From NCBI GenBank assembly GCA_012963185.1, contig DTWD01000614.1, positions 1-12,250 of the forward strand: 12,250 nucleotides of DNA, read 5' to 3'. The notes beneath the pieces were generated by a model. The model had not been told where the DNA came from. It made no database searches and saw only the letters and a program-made list of their open reading frames with translations. Every line of letters begins with the position of its first letter. Position 1 is the stretch's first letter. The DNA is from Acidobacteriota bacterium (GTDB taxonomy: Bacteria > Acidobacteriota > Vicinamibacteria > Vicinamibacterales > UBA8438). This document shows positions 7,297 through 12,250 of the stretch, one piece after another. Both the position numbers and the translations under genes were made by a program.

Positions 7297-8730
7297 ATGG
7301 CGCTTCTAACAGCTGAAGAATACAAACAAAGTCTGCGTGACGGTCGGACAGTGTACTACCGTGGCGAACTAGTGAACGACGTGACCACACACCCAGTAAT
7401 CGGTCTTGCCGTTGAACACGCAGCGACCGACTATCGGATGGCTCACGACGAAAACGAGTCGTCCCTCGCGGTTGTCAACGACGACAATGGTCGATATTCG
7501 CGTTATTACCAAATACCTCGAACACCCGAAGATTTACTGCAGCGCAGTGCCCTGATCGAGCGGTCAACAACCCTCGGGGGCACTCTCGTCGTCTTAGTCA
7601 AGGAAATTGGAACCGACGCACTCTTCGCCTTGCATTTAATCGCTGGGCATATGGACCGTAGTCACGGCACCAATTACCTACCGCGCGTCGAGAAGTTTTA
7701 TGCTCATTGTCGAGATAACGACCTGGCCGTTGCCGTCGCCCAAACCGACGCTAAAGGTGACCGCGGTAAAGGCCCGTCAGGGCAGAACCACCCAGACTAT
7801 TACGTTCGAGTGACGGCGCAGGATGCCGACGGCATTACCTTGTCCGGGGCGAAAGTTCATACGTCCGTGTCGACCAATGCACATGAAATTATTGTGCTTC
7901 CAACACGTAACTTTTCAGCTGGAGAGGAATCGTACGCGATTGCGTGTGCCGTTCCAGCAAACGCGCCTGGCCTTACCATGCTTGCCAGTGGATATGGACG
8001 CGGAGGAAACGAGTTCGAATACCCGATTAGCGCCCGCCACAAGATGATGGAAACCCTTACGGTGTTCGAGAACGTCAAGGTGCCATGGGACCGTGTGTTC
8101 CTCAACGGAGAAGTCGAGATGGCAGGCCCTCTAGCCAAGACCTTCGTTGAGTTTCATCGCTTTACAGCGGTCAGCTACAAACTCCCGCTTGTTGACCTCT
8201 TTGTCGGCGCATCACATCTGATGGCCGAGTTCAACGGCATCCTCAAGGCGGGGCATGTGCGCGACAAACTTGCAAAACTGATTAGCTACGCCCAAATCTG
8301 CCGGGGCATGGCACGGGAGGCTGCCCGCGAAGCCAAAACCATCGACCAGATCGCCGTCCCCAATGCGGAGCTCATCAACATTGCTAAATTATATTTTGCA
8401 ACAAACTATCATCAGGCACTTGCCTGGGTGCAGGATATTGCCGGTGGCCTGTTGGTCACGGGACCAAGTCAAGAAGACCTCAAGAATGACCGGCTGCGCG
8501 CGCTCATCGAGAAGTATCTCGGCGCAGCAGAAACATCCGCTGAAAACCGATTGCGGTTAATGAATTTGATCGCCGAAATCACAGCGACGGACTTTGCCGG
8601 CTATCAAGCCGTTCTGGCGATTCACGCTGAAGGCAGCATCGAGGCCGAAAAAATGACCATCTGGCGGCAACACGATATCGCCCCCAGCGTGAACTACGCA
8701 AAACAACTTGCCGGTATCAAAAACGACTAA
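7297..8730 (+). CDS. Flavoprotein of the HpaB / 4-hydroxybutyryl-CoA dehydratase superfamily, AbfD-like but lacking most Fe-S ligands
   Basis: A 477-residue protein of about the length of 4-hydroxybutyryl-CoA dehydratase (AbfD). Shared landmarks include the N-terminal LTAEEY..SLR start, GTNY at 124-127, a TDAKGDRG stretch at 150-157, SGAKVH and NAHE (183-197), FHR at 286-288 and DIAGGLLVT at 380-388. These look more like AbfD than like the aromatic hydroxylase HpaB. However, the AbfD cluster ligands (Cys99, Cys103, His292, Cys299 in the clostridial enzyme, from memory) correspond here to Val99, Glu103, His287 and Tyr294, so a [4Fe-4S] cluster is unlikely. It may be a flavin-dependent monooxygenase, an isomerase, or another acyl-CoA or phenol enzyme. 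No flavin reductase gene is nearby. ATG at 7297 has a weak ribosome site. Superfamily firm, reaction unknown. Confidence 0.88.
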   Translation: MALLTAEEYKQSLRDGRTVYYRGELVNDVTTHPVIGLAVEHAATDYRMAHDENESSLAVVNDDNGRYSRYYQIPRTPEDLLQRSALIERSTTLGGTLVVLVKEIGTDALFALHLIAGHMDRSHGTNYLPRVEKFYAHCRDNDLAVAVAQTDAKGDRGKGPSGQNHPDYYVRVTAQDADGITLSGAKVHTSVSTNAHEIIVLPTRNFSAGEESYAIACAVPANAPGLTMLASGYGRGGNEFEYPISARHKMMETLTVFENVKVPWDRVFLNGEVEMAGPLAKTFVEFHRFTAVSYKLPLVDLFVGASHLMAEFNGILKAGHVRDKLAKLISYAQICRGMAREAAREAKTIDQIAVPNAELINIAKLYFATNYHQALAWVQDIAGGLLVTGPSQEDLKNDRLRALIEKYLGAAETSAENRLRLMNLIAEITATDFAGYQAVLAIHAEGSIEAEKMTIWRQHDIAPSVNYAKQLAGIKND

Positions 8731-8751
8731 CTCACGGACAACAGGATGAAG

Positions 8752-11079
8752 TTAGTTCACCCCAAACCCAACCGTCATCCCCACATAAAACTCGCGGCTT
8801 GGTGACGGCTCAAAATACCGCTTGGCTCCCGGTGGGCCATAAGCATTCACAATGACTGATGAGTTATACCGCTCATTAAACAAGTTATCGATCCCGAAAA
8901 ACGGTCGCAGGTCTGTGTTGCCAAACAAACTATCGAATCCAAACCTGAGGTCAACAACCTTAGAGGCCCAGTTCGATACGGTATTGCCATTGTCGACAAA
9001 GAAATCATCCACCCACCGGACCGAAGCACTTGTCCGAAAACCACTTACTGCATAGTCAAGACCCGCAAACAATCGATTAGGTGGCGCGCCCGGTTCAAGC
9101 TTCCCAGAGTAGTTGGTGCCACTACTAGTCACAAACCTTTCAAAGGTGAAGTCTTGATGGGTATAAGCCATCCGAGCACGCACTCTCGACACTGGTCGCC
9201 AATTCAGTGACAATTCCACCCCATTCCGTGCCGATTCTCCGGCGTTGGAAAAGAAAGTCTGTTCGTCTGCGGATTCCTGCGAGACAAACGCGTCCAACAA
9301 GCGCGCGCGATATACCGCAACCTCATATTGCAACCGGGCAGGCTCTAAAAGTCCCCGCAACCCCACTTCAAAACTGCGTATACGTTCCGGGTCAAGCAAC
9401 TGGTTGAAACCGCCACCGCCTTCCGGTCGATTCGACAATTCCACCGTCGTTGGAGTCTGATACGCCGTAGACAGGTTGGTAAAAAGATTCACCGTCGGTG
9501 TTGCCGCAAACGTGAGGCCAACCGATGGGCTCGCGGCGTTCATCGTACGCTCACCCGAATCATCCCCGTCTGCCAAGTCCTGGTCGGTTACTGAAAAGTT
9601 GTAGTAGTCGTAGCGAATACCAGCCGTCACGGTGACACGGCTATGTGGGGTCACACTAATTTGAGCAAAAGGCCCGGCGGACAACACATCTTCCAGTTGT
9701 CGAATATCTAAATCTCCCTTAACCCACACTGGCGTGGTCAACCAGTCGGTGCTATTGCCATACTCTGCGCGCTGGTCACCCTGCGAAGAAACATCCACCC
9801 CCATACTCCATTGGACGATGCCCTGCGTGCCAAGGTACTCGGAACGAAACCCGCCACCCGCTCGATTCAGATCAATCCACCGAAACGGATTTGATGCGGC
9901 GAGTTCTCGCGTCACCCCCCAGCCTGTGGCGCGAAACATCTGCGTGCCAAAACTATGCTCAATCGTCGCACCATATTGCCCCTGCTCCGTGGCTTCGCCC
10001 CAGTGCTGCTTCTTGGCAATAAAGCGCGTCCCGCGGGGGTCGGTCCTGGCATTGGCCAAACTCATCATGCTCGGATTTTCGGCAAAAGGTGAGTTGTAGT
10101 GATTGAAAATACCGGTCAGACGAGTTCCGGACGACACCGCTTGCCGAACAACAATATTCGTTTGTCGAATTTCCGCAGCACTGTGCTGACGCCATCCGTC
10201 GGTTTCGAAACGGCTAAAGCTCCCCATGAACTCAGTGCCACTATTGTTATGCCCGTCCATCCGTATCTGCTGCCGGTTATAGCCATTGCTCCCAACCTGA
10301 ACATCGGGGCGTACCGTGAATCGGCGTGTCTGATCGATTTCTGTAAATAGGCTAATCACACCGCCAGCTGCATTTCCGTACAACACCGAGTTCGGGCCAC
10401 GAATCACCTCTGCACGTCGAACTGACCCAAGGTCGATATTACTCGGTTCCGTGGTCCCATCAGCCATCGTAATAGGAATGCCATCCTGCACAATCGCAAT
10501 GCCACGCAGACCGAATCTTGGTTGCGGCGAGCGTATGCTCAATCCAACACCACCTGACAACCCATAATTTCGGCGGTTCTGCACTAGCAAACCGGGAATA
10601 CCGCGTAGCGCTTCATCCAGCGACGCTTTCCGCTGAGCGAAGTCAATCTGGTCAGACTCAACGAGAGCAACCGAATTCGGCACCGTCGCGAGTGTTTGGT
10701 CACTCCGGGTGACATTCACCGTCTCGGCAAGCGCGGCAATCTCAAGCGTAAAATCTCGTAACGTCGGTGACGACCCAACCGTGACCGTCGCCGACTCTCC
10801 TTGGAAACCCGGCAGCGACGCAGTAACTTCATAGCTTCCAGCCGGTAACCGCATCGTATACGCGCCATTTGGACCACTGACCGCGCTTCGTACCAAACCA
10901 GTCGACGAGTTTTGAGCCGTAATTGCCACACCAGGCAACACGCCACCAACTTCGTCCATGACTGCGCCATTCATCATGCCAAGGTCACCCTGTTCAGCAT
11001 TAAGGGTAGGCGTTGATACAACACCCATAAGAAGAAACAGACAAACAACAGCAAGCAAATACCGCAGCATTAAAGTCAT
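8752..11079 (-). CDS. TonB-dependent outer-membrane receptor with N-terminal carboxypeptidase-regulatory-like domain
   Basis: A 775-residue protein with a signal peptide (residues 1 to about 29), a carboxypeptidase-regulatory-like beta-sandwich (about 36-115, including a GSYEVTASLPGF-type strand), a plug domain (about 120-235 with IRGPNSVLYGNAAGGVI) and a 22-strand type barrel to the end. It should import a siderophore, metal chelate or other ligand, powered by TonB elsewhere; the plug order resembles FecA/siderophore receptors, but substrate cannot be read from sequence. The extra N-terminal domain is typical of Acidobacteriota and Bacteroidota receptors. The ATG at 11079 has GGGAG five bases upstream; a TTG at 11115 would prepend an unlikely segment and ATG at 11070 is an alternative. 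The chain ends in Gly-Val-Asn instead of the usual aromatic residue. It follows the lipoprotein gene by 64 bases, probably in one transcript, and converges on the flavoprotein gene 21 bases away. Confidence 0.93.
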   Translation of the reverse strand: MTLMLRYLLAVVCLFLLMGVVSTPTLNAEQGDLGMMNGAVMDEVGGVLPGVAITAQNSSTGLVRSAVSGPNGAYTMRLPAGSYEVTASLPGFQGESATVTVGSSPTLRDFTLEIAALAETVNVTRSDQTLATVPNSVALVESDQIDFAQRKASLDEALRGIPGLLVQNRRNYGLSGGVGLSIRSPQPRFGLRGIAIVQDGIPITMADGTTEPSNIDLGSVRRAEVIRGPNSVLYGNAAGGVISLFTEIDQTRRFTVRPDVQVGSNGYNRQQIRMDGHNNSGTEFMGSFSRFETDGWRQHSAAEIRQTNIVVRQAVSSGTRLTGIFNHYNSPFAENPSMMSLANARTDPRGTRFIAKKQHWGEATEQGQYGATIEHSFGTQMFRATGWGVTRELAASNPFRWIDLNRAGGGFRSEYLGTQGIVQWSMGVDVSSQGDQRAEYGNSTDWLTTPVWVKGDLDIRQLEDVLSAGPFAQISVTPHSRVTVTAGIRYDYYNFSVTDQDLADGDDSGERTMNAASPSVGLTFAATPTVNLFTNLSTAYQTPTTVELSNRPEGGGGFNQLLDPERIRSFEVGLRGLLEPARLQYEVAVYRARLLDAFVSQESADEQTFFSNAGESARNGVELSLNWRPVSRVRARMAYTHQDFTFERFVTSSGTNYSGKLEPGAPPNRLFAGLDYAVSGFRTSASVRWVDDFFVDNGNTVSNWASKVVDLRFGFDSLFGNTDLRPFFGIDNLFNERYNSSVIVNAYGPPGAKRYFEPSPSREFYVGMTVGFGVN

Positions 11080-11143
11080 ACGGACTCCCAACTCAAAGAC
11101 AAACCAAAACAACAATCAGAGAAAACCGAGTCTGGAACTATGG

Positions 11144-11494
11144 TTAGACGTGGACTCGAGGCGGCGGAAGAAGAGGATCCGCGTCCCACGTTAGGTCGAC
11201 TGGATGGCGAAAGGTGATAATGTCACCGCTTTGCAGCAGCAGTGAAAACAAGCCTGCCTCCGGTGTAAATCCAGGCAAACTCAACAAGTTCAGCAAGGTA
11301 TCATCGAGGGTATCGCACGCCGTGATCCTTGCCGCCTGACCCGGTGTTGTGTCCTCCACAGTCTCATCGTGCGCAACCACATCTCGCCCCACAGGACATC
11401 CCGCTGTGACCGAAAGCATCAGGGGCAACAGCACCATGGCCGTGAACTTCCACGCGACGACACCGGCGATGGTTCCAGATCGAAAAGCTTTCAT
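11144..11494 (-). CDS. Small putative lipoprotein, function unknown
   Basis: A protein of 116 residues from the ATG at 11494 (a TTG one codon earlier is possible). The first 33 residues form a long signal region with a hydrophobic core ending in SVTAGC, a plausible lipobox with Cys33. The mature part is about 84 residues, contains one more Cys (in ITACDTL), a Leu-rich stretch (DTLLNLLSLPGF, FSLLLQSGD) and a Pro-rich tail. I recognise no family. It lies upstream of the TonB receptor on the same strand with a 64-base gap, suggesting co-transcription and possibly a periplasmic or outer-membrane partner of the receptor. Coding support is the coherent signal sequence, position and lack of a better frame; still a short gene, so confidence is moderate. 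Confidence 0.62.
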   Translation of the reverse strand: MKAFRSGTIAGVVAWKFTAMVLLPLMLSVTAGCPVGRDVVAHDETVEDTTPGQAARITACDTLDDTLLNLLSLPGFTPEAGLFSLLLQSGDIITFRHPVDLTWDADPLLPPPRVHV

Positions 11495-11503
11495 CAAGTT
11501 TCT

Positions 11504-11536
11504 ATTGTAGCGCCTTCACCCGTTCGTAATGGTCAA
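11504..11536 (-). promoter_or_regulatory. Candidate promoter of the lipoprotein-receptor unit
   Basis: On the minus strand TTGACC (11536-11531) and TACAAT (11509-11504) each match five of six consensus bases, but their 21-base spacer is longer than the usual 16-18. A start of transcription about seven bases after TACAAT would fall almost on the ATG at 11494, giving a nearly leaderless message, consistent with the absence of a Shine-Dalgarno there. Confidence 0.35.
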
Positions 11537-11591
11537 TTTTGCTGGCGACGGAAGTAAAATTAGGCGGCATGGTCGAGCGCGGCGGTGCCAA

Positions 11592-11999
11592 TCACTGCTT
11601 CGTTCCCGTCCACACACCAGTACCGTACCAAACGAAGCTACCTTCGTCACCATTTATGGTCACGCCTTGGATTTCTCCGGAAAGATTAATCGGCATGTCT
11701 CCGTCAAGGTCTGGGACGACAAATGCCCATTTGATCATATTGCCATCGAGAGTCCCCTCAAGCGGCAAGACCCCTTCGCCATCATTCATGTCAATCTCTC
11801 CGGCAATCGTGCCACCGGTCTCATCAAAAGTTGCAGTCCAGACCTGTTCACCGGTCTGCGTGTCGAGTTTGATTTCCCATACGCCTGACAAGCCAGACTG
11901 CGCCTGCACAGATGCGGTTGGAACTAAGAAGCCGAGCAATAAGCTCACCGCGAACACTATAAATATCGTGAATACTTTTGATTTCGACATCTCTTTCAT
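11592..11999 (-). CDS. Small exported beta-rich protein, acidobacterial type, function unknown
   Basis: A protein of 135 residues from the ATG at 11999. It has a signal peptide with a hydrophobic core at about 9-25 and a probable cleavage after SVQAQ near residue 34. The mature part of about 100 residues is a series of short beta strands, with Trp-Glu-Ile-Lys at its start, then repeated Gly-Glu/Gly-Asn turns (TIAGEIDM, TLDGNMIKW, LSGEIQGV) and the ending WTGTKQ. Small exported proteins with this 'SGVW...G(T/E)...GNxIxW...G' pattern are frequent in acidobacterial genomes; no activity is known to me. A GTG at 12002 and an ATG at 11990 are alternative starts; AGGAG at 12007-12003 is very close to the first two and far from the third. 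It has its own upstream region. Confidence 0.75.
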   Translation of the reverse strand: MKEMSKSKVFTIFIVFAVSLLLGFLVPTASVQAQSGLSGVWEIKLDTQTGEQVWTATFDETGGTIAGEIDMNDGEGVLPLEGTLDGNMIKWAFVVPDLDGDMPINLSGEIQGVTINGDEGSFVWYGTGVWTGTKQ

Positions 12000-12003
12000 C
12001 ACT

Positions 12004-12020
12004 CCTGTCTGTCAGGCAGG
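12004..12020 (-). promoter_or_regulatory. Hairpin in the leader that overlaps the ribosome site of the exported beta-rich protein
   Basis: CCTGCCT-GAC-AGACAGG on the minus strand forms a seven-base-pair stem (one G-T pair) with a three-base loop. Its right arm supplies the AGG of the AGGAG ribosome site, so folding would hide part of it. The structure is visible; regulatory use is inference. Confidence 0.4.
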
Positions 12021-12032
12021 CTTATTCTACAC

Positions 12033-12060
12033 ATTGTGACAAACACACAGAGCATGGCAA
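12033..12060 (-). promoter_or_regulatory. Candidate promoter of the exported beta-rich protein
   Basis: On the minus strand TTGCCA (12060-12055, five of six) and CACAAT (12038-12033, four of six) are separated by 16 bases. Transcription would start near 12026 and the leader would hold the hairpin at 12004-12020. Weak match, tentative. Confidence 0.28.
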
Positions 12061-12080
12061 AAACCGTTTCCAGCAGTAAA

Positions 12081-12110
12081 ATGTCACCTCAGTAAGTCGT
12101 CCCATATAAT
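12081..12110 (+). promoter_or_regulatory. Candidate promoter of the MFS transporter
   Basis: A perfect TATAAT lies at 12105-12110 with ATGTCA (four of six) at 12081-12086, an 18-base spacer. Predicted transcription start is about 12117, giving a leader of only about 12 bases that begins at the Shine-Dalgarno GAGG (12117-12120). Confidence 0.4.
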
Positions 12111-12128
12111 CTTGAAGAGGTACGCTGA

Positions 12129-12250
12129 ATGCCACAACAGTCCGATACAAACCGCTGGCTGCCCCTAGCCGGCGCCACGATGTTGAACCTCGCACTGGGG
12201 ACGTTCTACGGATGGAGTGTGTTCGTTCTGCCCCTCGAACAGGAGTTCAA
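12129..12250 (+). CDS. Major facilitator superfamily transporter, OFA (oxalate/formate antiporter-like) branch, 5' part only
   Basis: An ATG at 12129 with GAGG eight bases upstream opens a frame that runs off the right edge after 40 codons. The peptide begins with a short polar stretch (about ten residues), then Trp-Leu-Pro-Leu-Ala-Gly-Ala and the first membrane helix containing LGTFYGWSVFVLPLEQEF. A first helix with Tyr-(Ala/Gly)-Trp-Ser-Val-Phe followed by PL and a charged loop is characteristic of OFA-type MFS carriers, which exchange small carboxylates such as oxalate, formate or related acids. Only the first helix is present, so the substrate cannot be judged. It is divergent from the exported beta-rich protein across 129 bases. 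Confidence 0.78.
   Translation, partial: MPQQSDTNRWLPLAGATMLNLALGTFYGWSVFVLPLEQEF

Noticed and set aside
7297..8730. Calling this gene a functional 4-hydroxybutyryl-CoA dehydratase (abfD)
   Set aside because: Three of the four iron-sulfur ligand positions are not cysteine, so the dehydratase reaction is unlikely.
8727..8755. Inverted repeat CTAACT/AGTTAG spanning the two convergent stop codons, considered as a bidirectional terminator
   Set aside because: Only six base pairs, AT-rich, with a 17-base loop and no U-run on either side; too weak to call.
8752..11115. TTG at 11115 as the start of the TonB receptor
   Set aside because: It would add twelve residues ahead of the signal peptide; ATG at 11079 has a well-placed GGGAG.
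11535..11561. AATTTT/AAAATT inverted repeat between the lipoprotein and exported-protein genes, considered as a terminator or operator
   Set aside because: Short, pure AT arms with a long loop and overlap with the candidate -35; chance is likely.
11539..12039. Plus-strand open frame of 166 codons
   Set aside because: It lies antisense to the exported beta-rich protein, whose signal peptide and strand pattern make the minus strand the coding one.

Overview
The window comes from a bacterium with fairly balanced base composition and a Gram-negative envelope. A TonB-dependent receptor with an N-terminal carboxypeptidase-regulatory-like domain, a small lipoprotein and a small exported beta-rich protein of a type common in Acidobacteriota suggest an acidobacterium (Vicinamibacteria-like, possibly aquatic). 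That assignment is inference from protein style only. Coding density is high, and no stretch without a gene exceeds about 130 bases.

Left half (about 1-7172, all minus strand): a tightly packed operon, read right to left, of a MoxR-type AAA+ ATPase, a DUF58 protein, an exported beta-rich protein with one membrane segment, a membrane-anchored vWA protein, a small membrane-anchored helical protein and a second membrane-anchored vWA protein. This is the gene order R-S-A-C-K-L of the methanol dehydrogenase maturation block mxaRSACKL of methylotrophs. No mxaFJGI structural genes are present; a divergent gene occupies the upstream flank. Where mxaD would be expected downstream there is instead an M14/DUF2817 zinc carboxypeptidase-like gene, which runs off the left edge. 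The likely shared job is an ATP-driven, vWA-scaffolded chaperone system that matures or metal-loads an enzyme in or facing the periplasm.

Middle (7297-8730, plus strand): a flavoprotein of the HpaB/4-hydroxybutyryl-CoA dehydratase superfamily is transcribed divergently from the MoxR operon. By sequence pattern it is closer to the dehydratase (AbfD) branch, but three of the four [4Fe-4S] ligands are replaced, so its chemistry is uncertain.

Right part (8752-11999, minus strand): a small exported beta-rich protein, a small putative lipoprotein, and a TonB-dependent outer-membrane receptor, the last two probably co-transcribed. At the right edge (12129 onward, plus strand) a transporter of the OFA branch of the major facilitator superfamily begins. 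No rRNA, tRNA, CRISPR, insertion sequence or phage feature was seen.
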